Assembly: GCA_965217935.1 (NCBI GenBank)
Contig: OZ244581.1
Location: 2,666,001-2,730,000 of the forward strand
Direction of reading: 5' to 3'
DNA from: JBBROS01 sp965217935
GTDB taxonomy: Bacteria > Pseudomonadota > Alphaproteobacteria > Acetobacterales > Acetobacteraceae
DNA: 64,000 bases
Shown here: positions 1 to 9,080 of the stretch, in pieces
Layout: every line of letters starts with the position of its first letter
How positions within the stretch are numbered: the first letter of the stretch is position 1
Made by a program: the position numbers and the translations under genes
The notes under the pieces: generated by a model
What the model saw: the letters and a program-made list of their open reading frames with translations, nothing else
Told to the model about the DNA's origin: nothing
Database searches by the model: none

Positions 1-1198
1 CGCCCTCGAAGCCCATCTGCGGCGAGTGCCGGGCCGGGAAGTCCTGCACATGGACGGGGGCGGAGATGACGGCGCAGGGGATGCCGAGGCGCTTGGCGAC
101 GTGGCGCTCCATCTGCGTGCCGAGCACTAGCTCGGGTTGCAGCGCAGAGACAGCCTCCTCGACTTCGAGGTAGTCGTCGGTGATCAGGGCTTCGAGTCCG
201 TGCCGCTTGGCGGCGTCGCGCACGTCGCGGGCGAATTCGCGGCTATAGGTGCCGAGGCCCGCGACGGTAAAGCCGAACTCCTCGCTGGCCACGCGGGCGG
301 CGGCGATGGCGTGGGTGGCGTCGCCGAAGATGAACACGCGCTTGCCGGTCAGGTAGTTGCTGTCGACCGAGCGGGAGTACCAGGGCAGGCGAGACGCTTC
401 CGTCAGGTCCGGCTCGACGCCGGCAAGCGTGCAGACCTCAGTGATCCAGTCGCAGGTCGCGCCGACGCCGATCGGGACCGTTTTGGTCGCCGGCTGGCCG
501 AAATTCCGCGCCAGCCAGCTCGCGGCCTGCCCAGCGATCTCGGGATACAGCACCACGTTGAAGGCGGCATCGCCGAGGCGGGCGAGGTCGGCGGGGGTCG
601 CGCCGGCGGGCGCGGTGACGTTGACCGAGATGCCGAGGCGGGCGAGCAGCCCGGCGATCTCGGCCAGGTCGTCGCGATGGCGGAAGCCGAGGGCGGCGGG
701 ACCGAGGATGTTGCAGCGGGGGGCGGGCGCCGCCTTCGTGCCCGGCGGCGGGGCGTGCGGCCCGGCGCAGGCGCGGACCAGTTGATAGAAGGTCTCGGCC
801 GCGCCCCAGTTCTCTTTCTTCTGATAGGCCGGCAGTTCGAGCGGCACCACGGGGACGGGCAACCGCAGCGCGCGGGCGAGGCCGCCGGGGTCGTCCTGGA
901 TCAGTTCCGCGGTGCAGGACGCGCCGACCAGCATCGCCTGCGGCTGGAACCGGGCGTAGGCGTCGGCGGCGGCGCTCTTGAACAGCTCGGCGGTGTCGGA
1001 CCCGAGATCGCGCGCCTGGAATGTCGTGTAGGTGACCGGGGGCCGCTTGGGCAGGCGCTCGATCATGGTGAACAGCAGGTCGGCGTAGGTGTCGCCCTGC
1101 GGCGCGTGCAGGACGTAGTGCACGCCCTCCATGGCGGTCGCGACCCGCATGGCGCCGACGTGCGGCGGCCCTTCGTAGGTCCAGAGGGTGAGCTGCAC
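1..1198 (-). CDS. bchB: Light-independent protochlorophyllide reductase subunit B (BchB), C-terminus outside window
   Basis: BchB pairs with BchN in the NB component of dark-operative protochlorophyllide reductase, which reduces ring D of protochlorophyllide with electrons from BchL. About 399 N-terminal residues are visible; the family is usually about 510-530, so the rest lies beyond base 1. The start is GTG, giving the family opening MQLTLWTYEGPPHVGAM, with a GAAGG ribosome site inside the end of bchN, 4 bp upstream. Asp36 (GDTYADLL), the aspartate that helps ligate the NB 4Fe-4S cluster, and Cys95 (VGASCTAEL) match the characterised positions. It is third in the bchF-bchN-bchB operon. Confidence 0.96.
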   Translation of the reverse strand, partial: MQLTLWTYEGPPHVGAMRVATAMEGVHYVLHAPQGDTYADLLFTMIERLPKRPPVTYTTFQARDLGSDTAELFKSAAADAYARFQPQAMLVGASCTAELIQDDPGGLARALRLPVPVVPLELPAYQKKENWGAAETFYQLVRACAGPHAPPPGTKAAPAPRCNILGPAALGFRHRDDLAEIAGLLARLGISVNVTAPAGATPADLARLGDAAFNVVLYPEIAGQAASWLARNFGQPATKTVPIGVGATCDWITEVCTLAGVEPDLTEASRLPWYSRSVDSNYLTGKRVFIFGDATHAIAAARVASEEFGFTVAGLGTYSREFARDVRDAAKRHGLEALITDDYLEVEEAVSALQPELVLGTQMERHVAKRLGIPCAVISAPVHVQDFPARHSPQMGFEG

Positions 1199-1202
1199 CG
1201 GG

Positions 1203-2486
1203 CTAGACCTTCAGCCGTCCGCGGCGGACCAGCGGGCGGGCGAACAGCTCCGCGAGGTCGCCCGCCTGGTCGTAGCCCTGGATCGGGGTGAACAGCAGCT
1301 CGATGCTCCATTTGGTCGCCAGGCCCTCGGCTTCGAGCGGGTTGGCGAGGCCGAGGCCGCAGACGGTGAGGTCGGGCCGCGCCGCCCGGCAGCGGTCGAG
1401 CTGGCGTTCCACGTCCTGGCCTTCGCTCAGCGCCGTGCCGGGGGGAAGGTCCGCCAGCTCGGACGCGAGGTGCTGGCGGTGCAGGAAAGGGGTGCCGACC
1501 TCGATCAGCTCCATGCCGAGCTCCTGGTGCAGGAAGCGGGCGAGGGGGAGTTCGAGCTGGCTGTCGGGAAAGAAGAAGACGCTCCGGCCTTCCAGTAAGG
1601 GGCGGCTGCGGGCGATGGCGGTTGCGGCGCGGGCGCGGAGCGGGGCGGTGACGGCGTCGAAACGGGCCGCATCGACGCCCCAGGCCTCGGCGGCGGCGCG
1701 GAGCCAGGCGGTCGTGCCCTCCGCGCCGAGCGGGAAGGGGGCGGCCAATCGCTGCGCGCCGCGGCTCTCCAGCGCGCGGGCGGTGTCGGCCAGGAAAGGC
1801 TGGGCGAGCAACAGGCGGGTGTTGCGGCCGACGGGCGGCAGGTCGGTGGAGCGCCGGGGCGGCAGGAAGTGGACCGGACCGATGCCGAGGGCGCCGAAGA
1901 TGCGGCGGAACTGGTCCTCGACCACCTCGGCCAGCGCCCCGGCGACCAGGAGGGCGGGTGGGGCCTGCTCCGGCTCGCGCGGGAGGATCGGCACGAGGGA
2001 GGCGAGGCAGGCGTCCTCCCCTTGCGTGAACGTGGTCTCGATGCCGCTGCCGGAATAGTTCAGCACGCGGACCTGCGGCATGTGCGTGGCCGAGAGCCGC
2101 TGGGCGGCGCGGGACAGGTCGAGCTTGATCACCTCGCTGGGGCAGGAGCCGACCAGGAACAACATGCGGATGTCGGGCCGGCGCGACAGCAGCCGGGCGA
2201 CGACGCGATCCAGCTCCTCGTTGGCGTCGGCGAGGCCGGCGAGGTCGCGCTCCTCGATGATGGCGGTGGCGAAGCGGGGCTCGGCGAAGATCATCACCCC
2301 GGCGGCGGACTGGATCAGGTGGGCGCAGGTGCGCGAGCCGACGACGAGGAAGAAGGCGTCCTGGATCTTGCGGTGCAGCCAGATGATGCCGGTCAGGCCG
2401 CAGAACACCTCCCGCTGGCCGCGCTCGCGCAGGATGCCGTCGCTCTGCGCGGGGGCGTCGATGCAGCCGAGCGTGGCGGCGGACAT
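1203..2486 (-). CDS. bchN: Light-independent protochlorophyllide reductase subunit N (BchN)
   Basis: This 427-residue subunit is the NifD-like partner of BchB and forms the catalytic NB heterotetramer. Three cysteines for the NB Fe-S cluster are visible at Cys29 (EVFCGLTG), Cys54 (SRTCAHL) and Cys115 (GSCPSE). Their spacing (25 and 61 residues) equals that of characterised BchN (26, 51, 112). The ATG start lies 2 bp after the bchF stop and the gene ends 4 bp before bchB, so the three are probably translated from one message controlled by the PpsR-like operator upstream of bchF. Confidence 0.96.
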   Translation of the reverse strand: MSAATLGCIDAPAQSDGILRERGQREVFCGLTGIIWLHRKIQDAFFLVVGSRTCAHLIQSAAGVMIFAEPRFATAIIEERDLAGLADANEELDRVVARLLSRRPDIRMLFLVGSCPSEVIKLDLSRAAQRLSATHMPQVRVLNYSGSGIETTFTQGEDACLASLVPILPREPEQAPPALLVAGALAEVVEDQFRRIFGALGIGPVHFLPPRRSTDLPPVGRNTRLLLAQPFLADTARALESRGAQRLAAPFPLGAEGTTAWLRAAAEAWGVDAARFDAVTAPLRARAATAIARSRPLLEGRSVFFFPDSQLELPLARFLHQELGMELIEVGTPFLHRQHLASELADLPPGTALSEGQDVERQLDRCRAARPDLTVCGLGLANPLEAEGLATKWSIELLFTPIQGYDQAGDLAELFARPLVRRGRLKV

Positions 2487-2488
2487 GT

Positions 2489-3073
2489 TTATGCCTCTTG
2501 GCCGAAGCCGGAGAGCTGGGCCGGTGACCAGACGCTGTCCTCGCGCCGGGCCATGCGCAGCTTGAACACGAACTGCCCGGCGTTGATCACGTACGTGGCG
2601 TAGGCGGCCAAGGCCAGCAGCATCAGGCCGTGCGTGCCGAGCGCGCCGGCGATCAGTGCGTAGAGGTAGGCGGTGTGCAGGGCCAGCACCAACATGCTGA
2701 CCATGTCCTCCCAATAGAAGGCCGGGGCGAACAGGTAGCGGCCGAACACTTCGCGCTCCCAGATCGAGCCGGTGACCATGATGGCGTAGAGCACCATCGT
2801 CTTGACGACGACGCTGGCCGTAGCCGCGGTCTCGCCCTCGCCGGTGACGAGGAAGCGCATCACGAAGGCGAGGCTGAGCAGGAACACGCCGAACTGCACC
2901 GGGGCCAGGATGCCCTGCACCAGCGTCCAGGGCGAGGTGTCGCGGCGGCGGCGTTCCTCGGGGGTGTAAAGCGCCACCCGCGGGACGGCGCTGATCAGCG
3001 GACGCCCGGCAGCGCCCCCCCAGGGGCAACTGTCGATCGGGGCGAGTAGTCGGTCGAGCATTGATGTCAACAT
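2489..3073 (-). CDS. bchF: 3-vinyl bacteriochlorophyllide hydratase (BchF)
   Basis: BchF hydrates the C3 vinyl group of chlorophyllide on the way to bacteriochlorophyllide a and is an integral membrane enzyme. Family signatures include YTPEERRRRD, SPWTLVQGILAP and FYWEDMVSM, plus about four hydrophobic segments. The start is uncertain. ATG at 3073 (194 aa) or 3061 (190 aa) would add roughly 30 residues to the usual N-terminus. A GTG at 2977 gives 162 aa opening MALYTPEERRRRD, nearer the usual length, but none of the three has a strong ribosome site. It is first gene of the leftward bchFNB operon. Confidence 0.93.
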   Translation of the reverse strand: MLTSMLDRLLAPIDSCPWGGAAGRPLISAVPRVALYTPEERRRRDTSPWTLVQGILAPVQFGVFLLSLAFVMRFLVTGEGETAATASVVVKTMVLYAIMVTGSIWEREVFGRYLFAPAFYWEDMVSMLVLALHTAYLYALIAGALGTHGLMLLALAAYATYVINAGQFVFKLRMARREDSVWSPAQLSGFGQEA

Positions 3074-3236
3074 TGCCTGACGGTTCCCATCGGTCGCGTA
3101 ACGGTTGCTGAATTCGTTTCCATGCCCGCCACGGGTGCGGTTAGTATTTCGGACAGAGCGCCTTGTTGTTCCTATTCGGGCAGTCCGCCGCGCTCCGGCC
3201 TGCTTGCAAGCGACGCTAAGCTTGCCAGAAACCATC

Positions 3237-3270
3237 TGTCAAGCACGCCTTACGTAAATCGCAGTTGACA
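3237..3270. promoter_or_regulatory. Candidate double PpsR/CrtJ operator between bchF and ppaA
   Basis: A 34-bp dyad has outer arms TGTCAA and TTGACA and a central palindrome TTACGTAA, with 7-bp spacers. Each half reads as a one-mismatch PpsR/CrtJ box (TGT-N12-ACA): TGT-N12-ACG on the left and CGT-N12-ACA on the right, sharing the centre. The outer arms are also TTGACA, a -35 hexamer, on both strands, so a bound repressor would block polymerase. The leftward arm could serve bchFNB, with a weak -10 about 17 bp on. The role is inferred from the motif and the flanking photosynthesis genes. Confidence 0.6.
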
Positions 3271-3288
3271 CTCGAAGGAACGTCAGGG

Positions 3289-4197
3289 ATGGTTGGAGAA
3301 GACAACGCAGTGGCGGGTATGTCGCAGCATTTTTCCGGGCAGGGGAGCAGCACAGAGACCGCCATGCCGTTCCGGCCAGGGCCGGCGCGGCGGCGCAAGG
3401 GCCTGGGCGCGGACGGGCGCGAGATCCTGGCGCAGACCATCGCGCAGGACGTCATCCCGCAGTTGGTCGCCATGCCCTGGCTCGGGCACGCCGCCCCGGC
3501 CCCGGCCCCGGTCGTGCAAGTCCGCCCGCTGATCGATGACCGGGCCATCCAGCGCGTCCTGTCGCTGTGCTTCGAGCCGGACGGGCAGGGCGTGGCCGCC
3601 ATGGTGGCCGGGCTGCACCGGCAAGGCGCCTCCGCGGAGGCGCTCTACACCGACCTGCTGACCCCTGTCGCCCGCACCCTCGGCGCGATGTGGGAAGACG
3701 ACGAGTGCAGCTTCACCGACGTGAGCATCGGCCTCGTGCGGCTGCAGAACGCGCAGCGCGCCCTGGCCCCGAGCTTCATCGGCAAGACGCCGACCGCCTT
3801 CGGCGCGCCGCGCGCCCTGCTGCTGCCGGTGCCGGGCGAGCAGCACACGTTCGGGCTGTCCATGGTGATGGACTATTTCCTTCGCGCCGGCTGGGACGCC
3901 TGGCTCGGCGTCATGCAGACCGAGGACGACGCGGTCGGCCTCGTGCGGCGGGAGCGGGCCGACGTGATCGGCCTGTCCTTCGCCTGCGACGAGCGGATCG
4001 ACACCGCCGGGCGGCTGATCGCGCAGTTCCGGTCGGCGGCGGCCAACCCGCGCCTGATGGTCATGGTCGGCGGCCCGGCCTTCGTGGCCGACCCCTCGCT
4101 CGTCGCCAAGGTGGGCGCCGACGCGACCGCGATCGACGGCCACCAGGCCGTCCTGGTCGCGCACGATCTGCTCAACCCGGCCGACGGGCCAAACTGA
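3289..4197 (+). CDS. ppaA: Cobalamin-binding photosynthesis antirepressor PpaA/AerR
   Basis: PpaA/AerR proteins bind cobalamin and modulate the PpsR/CrtJ repressor. The 302-residue product has the helical cap seen in this group (TLGAMWEDDECSFTDVS) and then a B12-binding fold with GEQHTFGLSM. In that segment His186 is the likely lower axial ligand (E-x-H-x-x-G in place of D-x-H-x-x-G). ATG 3289 is preferred because of GAAGGAA about 8 bp upstream; TTG 3265 in the same frame would start inside the operator. It precedes ppsR by 18 bp, the usual partnership. Confidence 0.85.
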   Translation: MVGEDNAVAGMSQHFSGQGSSTETAMPFRPGPARRRKGLGADGREILAQTIAQDVIPQLVAMPWLGHAAPAPAPVVQVRPLIDDRAIQRVLSLCFEPDGQGVAAMVAGLHRQGASAEALYTDLLTPVARTLGAMWEDDECSFTDVSIGLVRLQNAQRALAPSFIGKTPTAFGAPRALLLPVPGEQHTFGLSMVMDYFLRAGWDAWLGVMQTEDDAVGLVRRERADVIGLSFACDERIDTAGRLIAQFRSAAANPRLMVMVGGPAFVADPSLVAKVGADATAIDGHQAVLVAHDLLNPADGPN

Positions 4198-4215
4198 TGC
4201 ACGAGCGAGATCCCT

Positions 4216-5679
4216 TTGGCTGACGACGCTGCAAAGAGCCGAGGAACTCGCGTAACCAGCGCCGCCATCGGCGCCTTCACCGCGCCGCACACCTCCGTCG
4301 GCGCGCTCGACGCCGGGGCCGCCGCCTCGCTGATCGCCGCCGCCTCCGACATCACCTTGATCCTGGACCCGGACGGCACGATCAGCGACCTGTCGATCCA
4401 GAACGAAGACCTGATGACCGACATCGACGGCGGCCGCCACTGGCTCGGCGTCCCGTTCGCCGAGACGGTGGCGATCGACAGCCGCCCGAAGGTCAAGGCG
4501 CTCATGGCCGACGCCGCCCGCAGCGAAAGCCGCTGGCGGCACATCAACCACCTCGCCTCGGACGGGCGCTCCGTCGCCGTGTCCTATTACTGCGTCCAGC
4601 TTGGCGACCAGGCGCGCATGGTCGCCTTCGGGCGCGACCTGCGCACCCTGTCGGCGCTGCAGCAGCGGCTGATGAACGCGCAGCTCTCGCTCGAGCAGGA
4701 CTACAGCCGCCTGCGCGACGCCGAGCTGCGCTACCGCCTGCTGTTCCAGACCTCGTCGGAAACGGTGCTGATCTTCGACCCGGCCCGGCACAAGGTCATG
4801 GAGGCCAACCCCGCAGCCCGCGAGATGTTCGGCGCCGACGTGCGCGAGATCGTCGGCCACCCGCTGCTGCAGCGGTTCGCCTCGCCCGAGACGGTGCAGG
4901 CCTACCTCGCCGCGATCCGCATGGGCGAGACGCCGGACGACCTGCGCACCTACCTGGTCCATGCCGACCGGGAAGTGGTGCTCCGCGCCTCCGCCTTCCG
5001 CCAGGATAGCGCCACGATGCTGCTGGCGCGCATCTCGTCCGCGCACGCGGTGGCGGCGGCGGCGTCGTTGAGCGGCGCCAAGGCCAAGCTGCTGCGCGCG
5101 GTGGAGAACGCGCCGGACGGCTTCGTGGTGATCGACAACGACGGGCGCTTGCTGACCGCCAACGCCGCGTTCCTCGAAATGGTGCGGGTGGCCAGCGAGG
5201 ACGCGGCCCGGGGCGAGCCGCTCGACAACTGGATCGGCGAGTCGGGCGTCGACCTGACGGTGCTGCTCGCCAACGTGCGCCAGCGCGGCTCGGTGCGGTT
5301 CTTCTCCACCACGCTGCGCGACGAGGCGGGGGCCACCGCGGACATCGAGATCTCCGCGGTGGCCATCGGCAACGGGTCGCCCTCGTTCGGCCTCGCGATC
5401 CGCAACGTCGGGCCGCGGGTGCGGGTCGAGCCGCGGGCCGGCAGCGCGCTGCCGCGGTCGGTCGAGCAGTTGACCGAGCTGGTCGGGCGGGTGGCGCTGA
5501 AGGAGCTGGTGCGCGAGGCGACCGAGGTGATCGAGAAGCTCGCCATCGAGGCGGCGCTGGAGCTGACCAACGACAACCGCGCGTCCGCCGCCGAGATGCT
5601 GGGGCTGAGCCGGCAGAGCCTCTACGTCAAGCTCCGCCGCTACGGCCTCGGCGACCTCGACCATGCGGAGGGCGAGTGA
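4216..5679 (+). CDS. ppsR: Photosynthesis repressor PpsR/CrtJ (PAS-PAS-HTH)
   Basis: PpsR/CrtJ represses bch, crt and puc genes through TGT-N12-ACA boxes. The 487-residue protein has PAS-type domains (about 36-150, 160-270 and 285-400), a linker helix (SALQQRLMNAQLSLEQDY), and a C-terminal Fis-type helix-turn-helix (ASAAEMLGLSRQSLYVKLRR). The start is TTG. The only cysteine is Cys126 in the first PAS domain. The HTH cysteine of well-studied PpsR/CrtJ is Ala443 here (EKLAIEAALEL), so thiol control at that site is not possible. The stop overlaps the bchG start (TGATG). Confidence 0.92.
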   Translation: MADDAAKSRGTRVTSAAIGAFTAPHTSVGALDAGAAASLIAAASDITLILDPDGTISDLSIQNEDLMTDIDGGRHWLGVPFAETVAIDSRPKVKALMADAARSESRWRHINHLASDGRSVAVSYYCVQLGDQARMVAFGRDLRTLSALQQRLMNAQLSLEQDYSRLRDAELRYRLLFQTSSETVLIFDPARHKVMEANPAAREMFGADVREIVGHPLLQRFASPETVQAYLAAIRMGETPDDLRTYLVHADREVVLRASAFRQDSATMLLARISSAHAVAAAASLSGAKAKLLRAVENAPDGFVVIDNDGRLLTANAAFLEMVRVASEDAARGEPLDNWIGESGVDLTVLLANVRQRGSVRFFSTTLRDEAGATADIEISAVAIGNGSPSFGLAIRNVGPRVRVEPRAGSALPRSVEQLTELVGRVALKELVREATEVIEKLAIEAALELTNDNRASAAEMLGLSRQSLYVKLRRYGLGDLDHAEGE

Positions 5680-6578
5680 TGGCCGGCCAGGCGCGCATGA
5701 GGCGGCCGGGCAGGCGGGGCGGGTGGGCGGCGCTCGAGCTGCTGAAGCCGATCACCTGGTTCGCGCCGATGTGGGCGTTCGGCTGCGGCGTGGTCTCGGC
5801 GGGCGTGCCGATGAGTGGGCGATGGGGCGTGGCGCTGGCCGGCATCGCGCTGGCGGGACCGATGGTGTGCGGCACGAGCCAGGCGGCGAACGACTGGTTC
5901 GACCGCCACGTGGACGCGATCAACGAGCCGATGCGGCCCATCCCCTCGGGACGGCTGCCGGGGCGGACGGGCCTTTACATCGCGGTCGGCTGGACGGCGG
6001 CCTCGCTGCTGCTGGCCGCGCTACTGGGCCCGCTGGTGTTCGCGGCGGCAGTCGTGGGATTGTCGCTGGCCTGGGCGTACAGCGCGCCGCCGCCGCGGCT
6101 GAAGCGGAACGGCTGGTGGGGCAACCTGGCCTGCGCGGCGTGCTACGAGGGGCTGCCCTGGTTCACCGGGGCGGCGGTCGTGGCGGGCGGGATGCCGGGG
6201 GGGCACGTGCTGCTGATGGCCGCGCTCTACAGCGCGGGCGCGCACGGCATCATGACGCTGAACGACTTTAAATCCGTCGAGGGCGACCGGCAGACGGGCA
6301 TCGACTCACTGCCGGTGCTGCTCGGGCCAGAGCGGGCGGCAAGGCTCGCGTGCTGGGTGATGGCGGCGCCGCAGGCCGTGGTGGTCGCGTTGCTGCTCGG
6401 CTGGGGCGCGGTCTGGCCTGCGGCGGCGATCGGCGTGCTGCTGGCGGTGCAGATTGGCCTGATGCGCCGGTTCCTGAGCGACCCCCGCCGCTTGGCCCCT
6501 TGGTACAACGCGACCGGCACGTCCCTTTACGTCTGGGGCATGTTGGCGGCCGCCTTCGCGCTGCGGGGCGGGGCATGA
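5679..6578 (+). CDS. bchG: Bacteriochlorophyll synthase (BchG)
   Basis: BchG is a UbiA-family membrane prenyltransferase that esterifies bacteriochlorophyllide a with geranylgeranyl or phytyl diphosphate. The 299-residue product has LLKPITWFAPMWAFGCGVVS, the Asp-rich diphosphate motif NDWFDRHVDAINEPMRPIPS, a second site NDFKSVEGDRQTGIDSLP, and 7-9 hydrophobic helices. It overlaps ppsR upstream and the PucC-like gene downstream (ATGA), so translation is coupled along the ppaA-ppsR-bchG run. Confidence 0.96.
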   Translation: MAGQARMRRPGRRGGWAALELLKPITWFAPMWAFGCGVVSAGVPMSGRWGVALAGIALAGPMVCGTSQAANDWFDRHVDAINEPMRPIPSGRLPGRTGLYIAVGWTAASLLLAALLGPLVFAAAVVGLSLAWAYSAPPPRLKRNGWWGNLACAACYEGLPWFTGAAVVAGGMPGGHVLLMAALYSAGAHGIMTLNDFKSVEGDRQTGIDSLPVLLGPERAARLACWVMAAPQAVVVALLLGWGAVWPAAAIGVLLAVQIGLMRRFLSDPRRLAPWYNATGTSLYVWGMLAAAFALRGGA

Positions 6579-7900
6579 CGCCGCTCGGCTGGCTCGGCAT
6601 CGCCCGGCTCGGCCTCGTCCAGGCCGGGCTCGGCGCGATCGTGGTGCTCACCACCTCGACCTTGAACCGCGTCATGATCATCGAGTTGCAGCTTCCCGCC
6701 ATCGTGCCGGGCCTGCTGGTCGCCCTGCACTACGCCGTGCAGGTGATGCGCCCGCGTTTGGGCTACGGCTCGGATATGGGCGGGCGGCGCATCCCCTGGA
6801 TCGTCGGCGGCATGGCGTCGCTCGCCCTCGGGGCCATCGCCGCTGCCGGCGCGGTCGCGCTGATGCCCGGTCACCTGCTTCCCGGCCTCGCGCTCGCCCT
6901 GCTCGCCTTCCTCGCCGTCGGCCTGGGCGTGGGCGCGGCCGGCACCTCGTTGCTGGCGCTGCTGGCCCACCGCGTCGAGAGCCGGTTGCGCGCGCCCGCG
7001 GCCACCATCGTCTGGCTGATGATGCTGTTCGGCATCGCGGTGACGGCAACGCTCGCCGGCAAGCTGCTGCAGCCGTTCGGCCCTGGCCGCCTGGTCGCCG
7101 TCGTGGCCGGCGCGTCGTTCGTCGCCTTCGCGGTCGCGGCGCTCGCGGTGCGCGGCATGGAAGGGCAGGCGGCCCGGCCCGCGGCGGCCCCGGAGCGCGG
7201 CCCCGGCTTCATGGCGGCGCTGCAAGACGTGTGGCGGGAGCGGCAGGCGCGCGGCTTCGCGGTGTTCGTGTTCGTCTCGATGCTGGCCTACAGCGCGCAG
7301 GAACTGGTGATCGAGCCGTTCGCGGGCGCGGTGTTCGGATTGTCGCCGGGGCAGTCCACCGGGCTGACCGGGCTGCATCACGCGGGCGTTCTGGCCGGCA
7401 TGGCGCTGGTCGCGGCGGTTGGCTTCGCCAGCGGCTCGTTCAGCCGGGGCGCGATGCGGGCCTGGACCATTGGCGGCTGCGCCGGGTCTGCCGTGGCGGC
7501 GCTGGCGCTGGCCGGGGTCGGCTTGGTGGGCCACGGCGTTTGGCTGCGGCCGGCGGTGCTGGCGCTGGGAGTGGCGAACGGCGCCTTCGCGGTGGCGGCG
7601 ATCGGCTCGATGATGGGGCTGGCCAGCGCCGGGCGGGCGTCGCGGGAGGGCACGCGGGTCGGCCTTTGGGGCGCGGCGCAGGCGCTGGCGTTCGGGGCGG
7701 GCGGCTTGGCCGGGACCGGCGCGTCCGACCTGATGCGCCTCGTGTTCGCCCCCGCGCCTGCCTACGCGGCGGTGTTCGTGGCCGAGGCCGGCGTGTTCGC
7801 CTTCGCCGCCTGGATGGCCTTGCGCGTGTTCCAAACGCCGGCGCCGGCGCGCGCGTCTTCGGCGCCGTTGATTGTGGGAGGTCGTGATGCAGCAGCTTGA
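6575..7900 (+). CDS. PucC-family (BCD) major facilitator protein between bchG and bchP
   Basis: This 441-residue protein has about 12 hydrophobic segments and belongs to the PucC/LhaA/ORF428 group of MFS-like proteins, thought to help assemble light-harvesting complexes or handle bacteriochlorophyll. Signatures include STLNRVMIIELQLPAIVPGL and an RIPWI loop after helix 2. The equivalent gene between bchG and bchP in Rhodobacter is orf428/bch2, and position supports that role here. The ATG overlaps the bchG stop, and the 3' end overlaps the bchP start by 14 bp. Confidence 0.9.
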   Translation: MTPLGWLGIARLGLVQAGLGAIVVLTTSTLNRVMIIELQLPAIVPGLLVALHYAVQVMRPRLGYGSDMGGRRIPWIVGGMASLALGAIAAAGAVALMPGHLLPGLALALLAFLAVGLGVGAAGTSLLALLAHRVESRLRAPAATIVWLMMLFGIAVTATLAGKLLQPFGPGRLVAVVAGASFVAFAVAALAVRGMEGQAARPAAAPERGPGFMAALQDVWRERQARGFAVFVFVSMLAYSAQELVIEPFAGAVFGLSPGQSTGLTGLHHAGVLAGMALVAAVGFASGSFSRGAMRAWTIGGCAGSAVAALALAGVGLVGHGVWLRPAVLALGVANGAFAVAAIGSMMGLASAGRASREGTRVGLWGAAQALAFGAGGLAGTGASDLMRLVFAPAPAYAAVFVAEAGVFAFAAWMALRVFQTPAPARASSAPLIVGGRDAAA

Positions 7901-9080
7901 TGAGACGGTTGCGGACACCTGGGACGCGGTGGTGGTCGGAGGCGGGCCGTCGGGCGCGACCGCGGCGGCGGACCTGGCAAGGGCCGGGCACCGCGTCGTG
8001 CTGCTGGACCGCGCCGGGCGGATCAAGCCCTGCGGCGGCGCGGTGCCGCCGATCCTGGTGCGCGAGTTCGGCATCCCGGACAGCCTGATCGTCGCCCGCG
8101 CGAGCGGCGCCCGCATCGTGGCCCCCTCGGCCAAGGAAGCGGACATGCCGATTGACGGCGGCTACGTCGGCATGGTGGACCGCGAGCACTTCGACGAGTG
8201 GCTGCGCGAGCGGGCTGGCCAGGCCGGGGCCGTGCGGATGGAAGGCACGTTCGAGGCGGTGGAGCGGGATGCGGACGGGGTGGCGGTGGTGCGCTTCACG
8301 CCGAAAGGCGGCGGCGCGTGTCAACGGCTGCGTGCCCGCGCCGTCGTGGGCGCGGACGGCGCGCGGTCCGAAGTCGCCAAGCAATGCGTCAAGGGCTGGG
8401 AGCGCGTCCGCTACGTATTCGCCTACCACGAGGTCGTCGAGATCCCCGAGGATCACGACGGCTCGCGGTGCGACGTCTACTACACCGGCGAGGTGTCGCC
8501 CGACTTCTACGGCTGGGTATTCCCGCACGGCAAGGTGGCGAGCGTCGGCACCGGCTCGGCGCGCAAGGGCTTCGGCTTGCGCCCGGCCGTCGGCGCGCTC
8601 CGGCGCACCGCCGGGCTGGAGCATGCGAGAACCGTCAGACGCGAAGGCGCCCCCATCCCGCTGCGCCCGATGCGCCGCTGGGACAACGGGCGCGACGTGG
8701 TGCTGGCCGGGGACGCCGCCGGGGTGGTCGCGCCCGCCTCGGGCGAAGGCATCTACTACGCCATGCTGGGCGGGCGCTTGGCGGCCGAAGCGGTGGATAA
8801 GCTGCACGCCACCGGCGACGCGCGCGCCCTGAAGCACGCCCGGGCGCGCTTCATGAAGGCGCACGGCCGGGTGTTCTGGATCCTCGGCATCATGCAGGCC
8901 TTCTGGTACTCGAGCGACAAGCGGCGGGAGAAGTTCGTCGCCATCTGCCGCGACAAGGACGTGCAGCGCCTGACCTGGGAGGCCTACATGAACAAGGCCC
9001 TGGTCCGGCGCGACCCGATGGCCCACGCGCGCATCTTCTTCAAGGACATGGCGCACCTGCTGGGCTTCGCCCGGGCATGA
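7887..9080 (+). CDS. bchP: Geranylgeranyl reductase (BchP)
   Basis: BchP reduces three double bonds of the geranylgeranyl tail to phytyl, on bacteriochlorophyll or the free diphosphate. The 397-residue flavoprotein opens with a dinucleotide-binding motif (VVVGGGPSGATAAADLA) and has the second FAD motif DVVLAGDAAGVVAPASGEGI and the GG-reductase feature KPCGGAVPP. ATG 7887 is chosen for GGGAGG 5 bp upstream; GTG 7872 in the same frame is less likely. It overlaps the PucC-like gene upstream and tspO downstream (ATGA). Confidence 0.96.
   Translation: MQQLDETVADTWDAVVVGGGPSGATAAADLARAGHRVVLLDRAGRIKPCGGAVPPILVREFGIPDSLIVARASGARIVAPSAKEADMPIDGGYVGMVDREHFDEWLRERAGQAGAVRMEGTFEAVERDADGVAVVRFTPKGGGACQRLRARAVVGADGARSEVAKQCVKGWERVRYVFAYHEVVEIPEDHDGSRCDVYYTGEVSPDFYGWVFPHGKVASVGTGSARKGFGLRPAVGALRRTAGLEHARTVRREGAPIPLRPMRRWDNGRDVVLAGDAAGVVAPASGEGIYYAMLGGRLAAEAVDKLHATGDARALKHARARFMKAHGRVFWILGIMQAFWYSSDKRREKFVAICRDKDVQRLTWEAYMNKALVRRDPMAHARIFFKDMAHLLGFARA

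Noticed and set aside
3283..5664. Long reverse-strand open frame (793 codons) opposite ppaA and ppsR
   Set aside because: Composition is the Arg/Gly/Val-rich type produced by the antisense of GC-rich genes, and both forward genes are clear family members.
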